From: Chlamydiales bacterium
Lineage (GTDB): Bacteria; Chlamydiota; Chlamydiia; Chlamydiales; Criblamydiaceae
NCBI GenBank assembly: GCA_024233575.1
Contig: JACKPN010000002.1
Coordinates: 62,001 to 126,000 of the forward strand
Length of the DNA: 64,000 nt
Direction: 5' to 3'
Positions within the stretch are counted from its first letter, which is position 1, and each line of letters starts with the position of its first letter. Of this stretch, positions 55,301 through 62,586 are shown piece by piece. Made by a program: the position numbers and the translations under genes. The notes beneath the pieces are model-generated. The model saw only the letters and a list, made by a program, of their open reading frames with translations, was not told the origin of the DNA and ran no database searches.

Positions 55301-55625
55301 CCTGTCCGGAGGTGAAAGCTTTATTGTCAGCCTGACGCTGGCTCTGGGGCTGTCGAAAATGGCCAGCCGGAAAGTCCGGGTAGATTCCCTGTTTCTAGAT
55401 GAAGGTTTTGGTACCTTGGATGAAGAAGCTTTGGAAACAGCACTGGAAACATTGTCCAGTCTTCAGCAGGATGGCAAGCTGATCGGAATCATCTCCCACG
55501 TATCTGCACTGAAAGAAAGAATCAGGACTCAGATAAGCATCACACCCGTCTCCGGCGGTCGCAGTTCCCTAACCGGCCCCGGATGCATGAAGATTAAACA
55601 ACCGGCAAACGATCTTGTCTCGTAA
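52353..55625 (+). CDS. sbcC: Exonuclease subunit SbcC (Rad50-like)
   Basis: A 1090-residue SMC-like ATPase. The head has Walker A LTGPTGAGKSTILD (about 35-48) and the other half ends with signature LSGGESFIVSLTLALGL and Walker B SLFLDEGFGTLDE. Two long coiled coils flank a zinc hook CPLCG near residue 539. Length is typical of the SbcC/Rad50 family. It holds SbcD and regulates its nuclease. The DNA is visibly more GC-rich than its neighbours, which suggests independent transfer into the island. Confidence 0.96.
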   Translation: MKILELRFKNLNSLYGEWVIDFTDPEYVSNGIFALTGPTGAGKSTILDAICLALYGATPRLGKITKSGNEIMSLQAGECYAEVVFESQAGRFRCHWEQRRARKKAEGKLQDQEHQIVDADTGKPIETKKSLVGGVIEEKTGMDFDRFTRSILLAQGGFDTFLKADVEQKSKILEQITGTEIYSEISRRIHERQRDEREKLNLLLAETSGIVIMEPEQEKEIQEDLRVKQKQETELAGKLTETSKLITWLTNIENLKKDILSLTDDAVKLMVDAEAFKSERAKLEQAVQAASLEGKYATLTSFRKQQTDDQTSLKTDEATLPELETSAKTQTEALRAAELLTLKSKENLKAAVPLIQEIRSLDQKIVELTKAVSEGADVYSKEASRVEVDKQARVKEQEKQTAAEKTLKAAELYLKENAQDEWLISGLAGVEEQLRNLIAKQQEITQKESDLKKVAATVVEATKKLEAAVKQCSLNKQELKTASKNLQQGKDALSKLLGDKLLREYRVEKETLLREMAFIKKIEELEDHRAKLEDGKPCPLCGSIEHPFAEGNVPVPDEIEQKIESLTKLINTADEQEAAIKKLEQAENTARENLNDSEKLETEAANNKKAAEKTLKELKETLSKFRTGFEQLKLAVSGKLQPLGITEIPESEVESLLESLKSRLKAWQEQEKLKTDIEKKIADINSEAKRLDAVIEERVKALTEKQENLERLKKELADGTKKRKQLYGDKKPDAEEGHLNKAIDDAEKTEKKTRDLNAELQQKLTRAKTNIEALKKRIKQRTPELEKAEVDFSVALAPAGFIDEKSFLDARLSHEERESLSSKAKELDNAETELKAKQKDRGARLDKETAKKLTDKTLDELNPQLKEYEESLKQLREVIGGLKDRLSEHAGAKERIKEKQSIIETQKKECHRWEKLHGLIGSVDGKKYRNFAQGLTFELMVSHANRQLEKMTDRYLLIRDEQQPLELNVVDNYQAGEIRSTKNLSGGESFIVSLTLALGLSKMASRKVRVDSLFLDEGFGTLDEEALETALETLSSLQQDGKLIGIISHVSALKERIRTQISITPVSGGRSSLTGPGCMKIKQPANDLVS

Positions 55626-55703
55626 ACTCCGATTTGAGTTCAACCATCATAACTACCAGGACTAGGCCTTTTCATTCCACTAATAAGAAGAAGAGAAAAC
55701 TCC

Positions 55704-56198
55704 ATGACGAACGCCAAGATTACGACCCTTCCAAAGCAAGATATAGCATCCTTGTATTGTCTCATCGGAGAAGCTGTATGTATGATCCAGCACCTAGAGG
55801 GAGCCCTCAGTCATTCTATCACCTTAAAAAAGGATGTGAAGTGTCCACACACCTTCGCTAAGGACATGGCGGACAAGTTTCTAAAACAAAACCAACGCTA
55901 CACTCTTGGTAGAGCCATTCAGCTTGCAAGTGAAAAAAAACTTTACACAGAACCCCTCTTTAGCGAGCTAAGAGCTTTTCTCAACAAGAGAAATTGGCTG
56001 ATCCACAGCTTCGTAAGCAACAACATGGACGATATGCATACGACCCCAAATCGAGTTCAACTATTTCTCCGCATTAAAGATATTTCAAGTAAAGCAAGAG
56101 AGCTCCAGCAGGCTATAGAAAATGACTTGATCGAATTCTCTGAATCCGTAGGCGTTGACATGTCAAGAGTTCATGCTGTAATGGAGCAGCTCTACTAG
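55704..56198 (+). CDS. Small protein with an RX4H motif (possible HEPN-type)
   Basis: A 164-residue helical protein. The segment LFSELRAFLNKRNWLIHSFV (about residues 92-111) contains R-N-W-L-I-H, fitting the R-X4-6-H motif of HEPN ribonucleases, which often act as abortive-infection toxins. Other helices are MIQHLEGALSHSITLK and ARELQQAIENDLIEF. It follows sbcC by 78 bases on the same strand and ends about 115 bases before attachment site 3. It may be the toxin of the cassette or a sensor. The motif alone is weak evidence, so HEPN membership is uncertain. Confidence 0.55.
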   Translation: MTNAKITTLPKQDIASLYCLIGEAVCMIQHLEGALSHSITLKKDVKCPHTFAKDMADKFLKQNQRYTLGRAIQLASEKKLYTEPLFSELRAFLNKRNWLIHSFVSNNMDDMHTTPNRVQLFLRIKDISSKARELQQAIENDLIEFSESVGVDMSRVHAVMEQLY

Positions 56199-56500
56199 GA
56201 AATCTAATTGAGGCTCTTTCGCCTATGTCTATTTATCGACCAGTTCACGGTGGCCCGAGAGGGCTAGCCAGTGGCCAAATCGGCAAGCGGGGAGAGAGTT
56301 TCACTTAGGGAACTCCAATCAAAAGTTCTGAACTTGTCTCTCCACCTCCAATCCAAATTAAGGCTTCAGATTTAAGACTGAAGCCATTTGTTTTCGGTGG
56401 CATACAATAAGAAATTCACATCGAAAAATTCCACTGCATAAAGCTCAATTATGCACTATTTACGTACTAGACTAGATGAAAACAGAGTAAAAATCCTTCC
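56199..56500. other. Intergenic boundary of cassettes 2 and 3
   Basis: Contains site 3 and, in reverse from the core to 56264, a 28-codon open tail WRWRDKFRTFDWSSLSET.... A repeat of TTCAGATTTAAG/CTTCAGTC type (56364-56391: AAGGCTTCAGATTTAAGACTGAAGCC) makes a small hairpin. No gene is seen. Confidence 0.5.
56313..56351 (+). other. Attachment site 3
   Basis: Left arm CTCCAATCAAAAGTTCTGAACTTG and exact core TCTCTCCACCTCCAA (56337-56351). The left arm is base-for-base the same as at site 2. No recombinase-like DNA follows on the right, so cassette 3 has lost or never had its own integrase. Confidence 0.85.
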
Positions 56501-56760
56501 TCAAACTTGCCTTTGAGTAGGCTCATTTGATTTTCGCGTTGCAGTAACTGGCTTCAAAGCAAAGCCATTCGTTACTTTTCGCATTTGTTCCCTGCCCCTC
56601 TTGGTGATAAAATTGAATGAATTTTTTTGGGCAAAATTTTCATCAAATAGAGCTGAAGTGTCATTTTTATTGAGGATTCATCACCTGCCAAGAGCTGATG
56701 ATTCGTTTCGGCAAGGTCAATCGCATTATCAGTAGCTGATTTTGAGAGAGAGAATATCAA
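56501..56760 (-). pseudogene. Degraded duplicate of the FAD-monooxygenase 3' end
   Basis: Read in reverse, DLAETNHQLLAGDESSIKM and LQLYLMKILPKKI match the end of the adjacent monooxygenase (DLAEENQQAFTESSLRMKIQ, LYLMEILPKKI). A frameshift then leads to ITKRGREQMRKVTNGFALKPVT, matching FTDKGKRQMKEVANGLTLEPIT. It begins directly after the intact gene's stop, so it is a tandem partial duplication that has decayed. Confidence 0.85.
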
Positions 56761-56762
56761 AA

Positions 56763-58052
56763 TTAATCCTTTCCATCTAGAGAGATCCTCTGCATCTCGG
56801 TTATTGGTTCTAAGGTCAAGCCATTAGCAACTTCTTTCATTTGCCTTTTTCCTTTGTCAGTGAAATATTGAATGATTTTTTTAGGCAAAATTTCCATTAA
56901 ATAGAGTTGAATCTTCATACGCAGTGATGACTCTGTGAAAGCTTGTTGGTTCTCTTCGGCAAGATCTTGCGCAGTTTCAACAAACTTGCGCATGCTTTTT
57001 TCATACTTCTCAAAAGCAAGAGTGAAATCTCCATTCGACTCGTCAATTTCCCGTGCTAAAACATAAGCTCCAACCATAGCAAGACTTGTCCCCATTGCTT
57101 GAACTGAATGCGCAGCGTCTCCAATAAGCACAACTCGTCCTTTAGACCAATAGGGCATTCTAACCTGAGCAATCGAATTGAAATAGCATTCGTCACTTTC
57201 TTTCATTAAAGAGACAAGACGAGGAACCTCCCAACCTAAGCCTTGAAACTGCTTTTCAAATACAGCCTGTAAATTATCAGTAGGACACGTGTCCTCCTCA
57301 GATTTAAACGCAAGGCATGCATAAGAATGATTCCCTACGGCATAAGCTGTTGCTAGCTTTCCCTTATCAAAATAGACAATTTCGCAACGCTCGAGTTCAA
57401 AAATATTTGGGATGGGGAAGACGCAAAATTGAATACCATATCTCTTTAGAAATCTTGCATCTTCTCCAAAAGCCAATCGTCTTACATTCGAGTATTGTCC
57501 ATCAGCCCCCACCACAATATCAAACTCTCTGGGTTCCATCTGTTCAAAATGAACCATTTTTCCATCTATATTTGTGATTGAATCACCGTAGATGATTTCA
57601 ATCTCACCCACTTTTTTAGATAAGATTTGAGCAAGATCCCATCGGTTAATTTCTATTTCTCCTTCGGAAGAGTGCCCTAAAATATCTCCATCAAATTCAA
57701 AGACCTTCCGACCAGAAGACACAAATTTAGAACAGACGAGATTCACGTTAGCATCTAAGAGATCTTCATAAATCCCCATTCTTTTTGCCACCTCAAGAGC
57801 GGTGCCACGCACGTCAACTTTGTAACCACCCCCTCTCACATAAGAATGTTTTTCGATAAGAGTTGGAGAAAAACCTCGCTGTTTTAACCAGTACGCCAGA
57901 GTAAAACCAGCAATTCCAGCACCCGATATAAGAATTTTTTTATCTTTCATCATTATTGTCTCACTGTATAGTTCTGTCTGTGCCTCTACAGAGGCTAAGT
58001 TCATAAGCGGAAATGCAACCAAAACCAATGCGAAAAATTTCTTTATAAGCAT
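56763..58052 (-). CDS. FAD-dependent monooxygenase with N-terminal signal peptide
   Basis: About 429 residues from ATG 58052, which has AGGAAAGG seven bases upstream. The first 25 residues (LIKKFFALVLVAFPLMNLASVEA) look like a signal peptide. The enzyme part begins at about residue 34 with KILISGAGIAGFTLAYWLKQRG (FAD-binding GxGxxG), then VVGADGQYSNVRR and VVLIGDAAHSVQAMG, the three motifs of the UbiH/TetX-type hydroxylase group. Such enzymes oxidise aromatic compounds or drugs. A signal peptide is unexpected, because FAD and NAD(P)H are cytosolic. A start at 57950 would give a cytoplasmic enzyme of usual length. It is divergent from a TetR gene. Confidence 0.88.
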   Translation of the reverse strand: MLIKKFFALVLVAFPLMNLASVEAQTELYSETIMMKDKKILISGAGIAGFTLAYWLKQRGFSPTLIEKHSYVRGGGYKVDVRGTALEVAKRMGIYEDLLDANVNLVCSKFVSSGRKVFEFDGDILGHSSEGEIEINRWDLAQILSKKVGEIEIIYGDSITNIDGKMVHFEQMEPREFDIVVGADGQYSNVRRLAFGEDARFLKRYGIQFCVFPIPNIFELERCEIVYFDKGKLATAYAVGNHSYACLAFKSEEDTCPTDNLQAVFEKQFQGLGWEVPRLVSLMKESDECYFNSIAQVRMPYWSKGRVVLIGDAAHSVQAMGTSLAMVGAYVLAREIDESNGDFTLAFEKYEKSMRKFVETAQDLAEENQQAFTESSLRMKIQLYLMEILPKKIIQYFTDKGKRQMKEVANGLTLEPITEMQRISLDGKD

Positions 58053-58091
58053 GCTTGCCTTTCCTATGTAAACAATCAATTAATCGTCAGT

Positions 58092-58130
58092 ATCATAGCA
58101 CTTGACCGACCGTCGGTCAAGTGTTATGAT
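58092..58130. promoter_or_regulatory. 39-base near-perfect palindrome, TetR operator
   Basis: Centred on C58111, with arms CACTTGACCGAC and GTCGGTCAAGTG perfectly matched (58099-58123), and the match continues outward for seven more bases with one mismatch. It lies between the divergent monooxygenase and TetR genes, where the regulator would repress both. Confidence 0.88.
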
Positions 58131-58151
58131 TCGCTATAAAAGGATGAACCA

Positions 58152-58751
58152 ATGACAAAGTCTGTAAATCGCAGGGACGAGATTCTTAAAGTTGCTCGAA
58201 ACCTGTTCTTAACCAAAGATTATGATAAAACAACCATGGTAGACATCATGGATGCCTTAAAAATTGCCAAAGGCACTATATATCATTATTTTAAGTCTAA
58301 GGAAGCCCTGTTTGAGGCAGTCATCGAGGATATCGTTGAAGAAAATATTAAACACATGAGGACTTTGGTAAAGAATACTCCAAAGAATGCCTTAGAAAAA
58401 ATCCAACTTCTGGTGAATGCGGGAAATATTTCCCAAGAGAACGAAAAGATAATAGAGCGGCTTCACAAACCCGCTAACGATGCCTTGCATAGCCGACTCC
58501 TTGCAGCTACTTTAATGAAACAGGCTCCTCTATATGCAGAAATAATCCAACAAGGTTGCGCTGAGGGAATTTTCAGAACAGAAGCCCCTCTCGAATGTGC
58601 AGAGTTTATTCTTTCAGCAATTCAATTTCTTACAGATATGGGAATTTATCCTTGGACGGAAGAAGATTTGAAACGACGCATGCAAGCTTTTCCGATATTA
58701 ATTGAACAGCTGTTACAAGCCCCACCTGGATCTTTTCAGTTTCTCGTTTGA
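58152..58751 (+). CDS. TetR-family transcriptional regulator
   Basis: A 199-residue repressor. The N-terminal HTH is clear (RRDEILKVARNLFLTKDYDKTTMVDIMDALKIAKGTIYHYFKSKEALFEAVI, residues 7-58). The C-terminal ligand-binding domain is helical and of normal length. It starts 21 bases from the 39-base palindrome and reads away from the FAD monooxygenase, the usual layout of TetR control of a drug-modifying enzyme. The inducer is unknown; the enzyme's substrate is the natural candidate. Confidence 0.92.
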   Translation: MTKSVNRRDEILKVARNLFLTKDYDKTTMVDIMDALKIAKGTIYHYFKSKEALFEAVIEDIVEENIKHMRTLVKNTPKNALEKIQLLVNAGNISQENEKIIERLHKPANDALHSRLLAATLMKQAPLYAEIIQQGCAEGIFRTEAPLECAEFILSAIQFLTDMGIYPWTEEDLKRRMQAFPILIEQLLQAPPGSFQFLV

Positions 58752-58936
58752 TTCTTTCGATAAATAATAGGGGTCTCTCTCTTTAAGACGCTTTCTATAA
58801 ATATGAACAGGTACCGCTTCTATTTAAGGAGCATACCCCCTCTGTCTTTCCAAGGTGCTTGTTCCATCACCTGGGAGTCCCATTGGCTGTCTGGGCGCGA
58901 TTAGACGAAGTCAATACACTTGGAATCTTGATTCTG

Positions 58937-58975
58937 CTCCAATCAACAGTTCTGAACTTGTCTTTCCACCTCCAA
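58937..58975 (+). other. Attachment site 4
   Basis: CTCCAATCAACAGTTCTGAACTTG then core TCTTTCCACCTCCAA (58961-58975; one change in each part). Reverse reading from the core gives an open tail WRWKDKFRTVDWSRIKIPS and on to a stop at 58867. The 185 bases before the site hold no other gene. Confidence 0.8.
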
Positions 58976-59082
58976 CAACCTTGATAAAAGTTATAATAGC
59001 CTACCAGACTTTGGTAGGCTTTGTTTTGAGCAAATCTACGCCTGCGTTGACTTTGTTAAATGTTCTTGGTAAAATTTTAGAT

Positions 59083-59610
59083 ATGCCAACTATATTATTC
59101 GAATCACATTCAACCTCTAATGACAATGCAAAGGGTATAGCCTCTGGATGGAATGACCCTTATCTTTCTTTGTTAGGTGAGCAACAAGCCAAGGAACTCG
59201 GAAATAGATATTCAAAAGAAGATATCTCGACTATCTATGTATCTGATTTCATTCGATCCTCTACAACAGCAAAGTTAGCTTTTGAAAATAGAAACATCCC
59301 TATCATACAAGACGTACGACTTAGAGAATGGAACTATGGAGATTTTAATGGCTCATCAGTTGCTGAGGTTAGAAGGTTAAAAAAGAAATATATTGAGTCT
59401 CCTTTTCCTAACGGAGAAAGCCTTTTTGATGTTTTAGAAAGGTTCAGCTCATTCAAAAATGAGTATTTCTCAACGTTTAATGAAACTACTGTGCTTATCA
59501 TCGGTCACAGGGGAACCTACTATGCATTAGAATATTTTTTAAACAAAACCTCATTGGACACACTATTATCTAGAAAATGGTGTTGGCAGCCAGGTTGGAG
59601 CTATAGTTAG
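59083..59610 (+). CDS. Histidine-phosphatase-fold protein (single-gene cassette 4)
   Basis: A 175-residue protein from ATG 59083; the open frame extends upstream only because it runs through attachment site 4. The fold is recognisable from LFESHSTSNDN, GWNDPYLSLLGEQQAKELG, TIYVSDFIRSSTTAKLAF, LREWNYGDFNG and VLIIGHRGTYYALEYFL. The leading R-H-G box of phosphoglycerate-mutase-like enzymes is S-H-S, so the catalytic arginine is absent while the histidine and the C-terminal GH remain. This variant subfamily exists elsewhere; activity is uncertain. It is the only gene between sites 4 and 5. Confidence 0.82.
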   Translation: MPTILFESHSTSNDNAKGIASGWNDPYLSLLGEQQAKELGNRYSKEDISTIYVSDFIRSSTTAKLAFENRNIPIIQDVRLREWNYGDFNGSSVAEVRRLKKKYIESPFPNGESLFDVLERFSSFKNEYFSTFNETTVLIIGHRGTYYALEYFLNKTSLDTLLSRKWCWQPGWSYS

Positions 59611-59640
59611 AAAATATTTGTCTACTAGAATTGGAATTTA

Positions 59641-59680
59641 TCCAATCAAAAGTTCTGAATGAGTCTCTCCACTCCATCAA
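59641..59680 (+). other. Attachment site 5 (degenerate)
   Basis: TCCAATCAAAAGTTCTGAAT-GAG then TCTCTCCA-CTCCA (59664-59676, one base deleted relative to the core). The left arm is conserved and the reverse reading still gives SFRTFDW. It closes the one-gene cassette 4. Confidence 0.7.
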
Positions 59681-59813
59681 AAAAAAGAATCGTTAAGTTA
59701 TTTTTTCTGCTTTTTTCTAAGGTTCGATCGTTTAAATCATGTATTTAAATTTTAATTGTCAAAATTGCTCTCATTGTTGTTTATTCTCGATATTTAAAAT
59801 CAGCGTTTGTTTA

Positions 59814-59893
59814 TCAAGTTCATAAAACATAACTTACATCATCCTATATGTTAGAATTGACTAATAAGAGTTTGAACGATATAATTTTTGCGT
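59814..59893 (+). promoter_or_regulatory. Promoter region of the TM2 gene, copy 1 of a repeat
   Basis: TTGACT (59857-59862), a 17-base spacer and TATAAT (59880-59885) form a strong consensus promoter. The surrounding 80 bases recur at 63889-63969. The rest of 59681-59813 is AT-rich and holds no gene. Confidence 0.7.
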
Positions 59894-59925
59894 TTCCACC
59901 AACCTGTGAAATAAGGCGTAAAAAA

Positions 59926-60228
59926 ATGAATAACGTATGTTCTAACTCTTGCATTGCACATATCTCACCAAAAGCGCGCATTATTGCGTTGCTATTGTGT
60001 TGGTTTTTGGGGTGCTTTGGTGCGCATCGCTTTTATGTGGGAAAGGTGGGAACCGCAATTCTTATGATTTTAACGCTTGGCGGATTAGGCATCTGGGCAT
60101 TGATAGATCTGATTTTGATCCTTATTGGGTCTTTTCGGGATAAGCAGGGTCGTGTGGTTTTTTATTGGTTTGAGCGTAACTCGCTGGGTCGTTGTTCTGA
60201 ATGTGGTGACACATCCCTGACCGATTAG
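59926..60228 (+). CDS. TM2-domain membrane protein (single-gene cassette 5)
   Basis: About 100 residues from ATG 59926 (AAGGCG ribosome site); an ATG at 59848 lies upstream of the predicted -10 box and is unlikely to be used. The TM2 domain is clear: ALLLCWFLGCFGAHRFYVGKVGTAILMILTLGGLGIWALIDLILIL, with the G-x-H-R-F-Y turn between two membrane helices. A small cysteine pair (CSECGD) sits at the C-terminus. TM2 proteins occur in bacteria and eukaryotes and are of uncertain function. It is the only gene between sites 5 and 6. Confidence 0.88.
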   Translation: MNNVCSNSCIAHISPKARIIALLLCWFLGCFGAHRFYVGKVGTAILMILTLGGLGIWALIDLILILIGSFRDKQGRVVFYWFERNSLGRCSECGDTSLTD

Positions 60229-60350
60229 ACTATTGCCACACGCTTGACAGTAAAGCCAAGTTTACCTCCCTTGCTCTTGCTTTGGGCTGTATTCAATTAA
60301 GCAGGAGTACCCATCGAAATGCGGTAACTTATTGATGGCTCGAATTTAGC

Positions 60351-60382
60351 TAAAAATTCAGAACTTGTCTCTCCACCCCCAA
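60351..60382 (+). other. Attachment site 6
   Basis: TTCAGAACTTG then core TCTCTCCACCCCCAA (60368-60382, one change). The far left arm is degenerate (TAAAAA in place of CAAAAG) and the reverse tail reading stops early (WRDKF). Confidence 0.75.
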
Positions 60383-60383
60383 G

Positions 60384-60422
60384 AAAAAAAACTCTATCAG
60401 ATGTTGATAGAGTTTTTTTTTT
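60384..60422. terminator. Bidirectional terminator beside site 6
   Basis: ACTCTATCA-GATGT-TGATAGAGT with an A-run before and a T-run after. It serves the TM2 gene and the convergent 60487 gene and abuts the attachment core. Confidence 0.85.
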
Positions 60423-60486
60423 AGAAATACCAACATAACTATTTCAACTCTGTTATATTTCGTATCTATAGTCATAAGTTAAAGGC

Positions 60487-61866
60487 TTATGACTCATGAT
60501 GGTTTTCTTCTCCTTCATATGTAAAATTAAGCAGATCTTTGTAGCCCTTAGCGAATGTTTCAATTTCTCTTGTGATTAAAGCCTGTAAATATATGTCAGA
60601 TTTGCAACCAGATATGTCAAGCTCTTTGCTTTTCGCCAATGCTATAATTATACGTTCAGCAATCTCATTGTTCGCTTCTTCAAAAAGTTTTGCGTGAAAT
60701 AGCCCCCAATGAAGAGCTCCTAACTTTCTAATAAGACCCTCCTTATCCGAAGGGTTATGGACTATGTATTCTTGATAAAGATATTCGAGGTACGGCATCA
60801 AATTTGCAATTTCTGTGTTTCTTCCAATAGCAACAGAGGGGTTGTCTTCGGATACGCAACCAAACACAGCATTTGATTCACATCTGTCATGCCATTCTTT
60901 TGACAAGAGAAACAGAGTAAGTGAAACTGTTTTGTCTTTAAAAGAGACTTGTATAGGCTTTGATAAATATACATTGTCAGAGTGATGAATAACTCCCGAT
61001 TTCATCTCCAAGTCAAGGTTTTCTACATTTTCAATTAATTTTTTTCTGAATTGTTCAGGCCAAGAAAGAGTTGTCTCGATACAGCTTCTTCTTGAAATGC
61101 CGACCAATGCAGATTTACCTCGGAAAAGATCGACACATAAACCTTTAAACAATTTTGCAATAAGCTTAGCAACATTGCTTAAAGTATCGCCTTCTTTGAT
61201 TTTTTGAACAGCTGCCATTGTGATTCTTTGAAGAGAGGAGGATTTCTGCTTTTCAAGCTGATCAAAATGTTCGAAAAGGGGATTATTTGTCGTGATGATA
61301 CTCATAATTTTTTCTAAGTGCGAGATCCCATCTCGCATAGGCTCAATGTTTCCATCTTTTATGAACGCTTTTTCTGCATCACTCATCACCTGCCGATATG
61401 CTTTAGACCTGATGACACTAGGAATATCATTGTGACTGGGGGAGGAGCAAAGCTGTGGGCAAATCCAAGGTAATAATTGATTGATTTTATCTGATAATCT
61501 TTCCGTGATCGTATCAAGATTGCCAGCATCTGAAATCGTATAAATATTTTTAACTGAAATGAAATCGAAATCAACTCTTGTATCGCAAAATTTCGCTTTG
61601 GGATCTTGCGTGAGAATATAATACGTTGCATATTGCCTAATGAAGCAGGCAATTTGCAGCTCTGTACAACCTTTTTCTGAAAGCCTATCATAAAGGCTCT
61701 CAGAAAATGTTACGTCTCTAAATTCTGGCCACGCCAAGCCGGTCTTTTCCACAATATTCCAGTGGACGACTTTCCCTTTAAATCCACACTGCGCTGTTAA
61801 GATGGGCTGCAGTTGATGGTTATTATGTTCGGGATAGCTAGTATTTTGAACAGTTACCATGCTCAT
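60487..61866 (-). CDS. Unknown 459-residue protein
   Basis: No domain was recognised with confidence and no signal peptide or membrane helix is seen. The middle is helical and cysteine-containing (LPWICPQLCSSP; KGLCVDLFRGKSALVGISRRSC). The block GALHWGLFHAKLFEEANNEIAERIIIALAKSK (about 388-419) resembles by eye a segment found near the end of some plant- and animal-pathogen effectors (HW..HA....R..A.IAE). A secreted effector is possible. It lies in the sixth interval with only the small 62146 gene. Confidence 0.6.
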   Translation of the reverse strand: MSMVTVQNTSYPEHNNHQLQPILTAQCGFKGKVVHWNIVEKTGLAWPEFRDVTFSESLYDRLSEKGCTELQIACFIRQYATYYILTQDPKAKFCDTRVDFDFISVKNIYTISDAGNLDTITERLSDKINQLLPWICPQLCSSPSHNDIPSVIRSKAYRQVMSDAEKAFIKDGNIEPMRDGISHLEKIMSIITTNNPLFEHFDQLEKQKSSSLQRITMAAVQKIKEGDTLSNVAKLIAKLFKGLCVDLFRGKSALVGISRRSCIETTLSWPEQFRKKLIENVENLDLEMKSGVIHHSDNVYLSKPIQVSFKDKTVSLTLFLLSKEWHDRCESNAVFGCVSEDNPSVAIGRNTEIANLMPYLEYLYQEYIVHNPSDKEGLIRKLGALHWGLFHAKLFEEANNEIAERIIIALAKSKELDISGCKSDIYLQALITREIETFAKGYKDLLNFTYEGEENHHES

Positions 61867-62145
61867 TTTTCACCGCCTATTTGAAAATTTGGTTTGGTTG
61901 AGGCATGCTATACTTATTTATATAGGATGTAAAGAACAAAAATGATTCTCATACTAATGCAAAGTTAGCGCTAGATATCTCATTCTCGCTTCAAATGTCC
62001 GAATGTCAGGGGTGACGGTGTGACCCGAATTATTAACCATTATTACTTAACTCAATCTTTTGATTGCTCAGAAAGGGATAAGTACTATACCTTGACATGA
62101 AAAATCTCATGGTAAGAGTCTAAAATAAGACGAGTAAGGTTTGCT
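61867..62145. other. Divergent intergenic region
   Basis: Holds the upstream regions of the 60487 (reverse) and 62146 (forward) genes. TATACTTATTTATATAGG near 61909 offers AT-rich promoter elements. No further feature was seen. Confidence 0.4.
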
Positions 62146-62586
62146 ATGACATTGCATCTCTATTTCGTACGATCTATCTACGTGCCGATCACCTTTCAGT
62201 CCGGTGTATTGGTAGCAACCGACAAGATAGAAAAGACCTCATCATCTCTGCTAGTAAAGATTTTTTCTCGATCTCTTTTTAGTGAGGAAGACGTAACAAT
62301 TATTCCTTCCAATGGCGGCAATCCTGGCATAGCCACCTTTATTATTACTGACAAAATCGTGTATTTAAAAAATCACTCAATTCCTAGGTTGGAAGAGAAA
62401 TATCCGCAACTAGTGAAAATTCATGATCTTGCAAAATCTTTTGTATGGCAACTCGATTCAGGCTGCCCTACGTATGATTCTATTAGCGATTTTGCTAGAA
62501 AAGCACAGAATCTTGAAGGTGTTATCATTCATGGTTTAAAGAGTTCCGATGAAAAGGGACCTAACAAAGTGAGTAAGGTCATATGA
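62146..62586 (+). CDS. Unknown small protein
   Basis: A 146-residue protein with a TAAGG ribosome site. Mixed alpha/beta pattern: VLVATDKIEKTSSSLLVKIFSRSLF, TFIITDKIVYLKNHSIPRLEEKYPQLVKIHDLAKSF, then CPTYDSISDFARKAQNLEGVIIHGL. No family recognised. It lies 100 bases before the last degenerate attachment-like site. Confidence 0.5.
   Translation: MTLHLYFVRSIYVPITFQSGVLVATDKIEKTSSSLLVKIFSRSLFSEEDVTIIPSNGGNPGIATFIITDKIVYLKNHSIPRLEEKYPQLVKIHDLAKSFVWQLDSGCPTYDSISDFARKAQNLEGVIIHGLKSSDEKGPNKVSKVI

Noticed and set aside
58855..59082. 76-codon N-terminal extension of the phosphatase frame
   Set aside because: It runs through attachment site 4 and shows no protein character; the family start coincides with ATG 59083.
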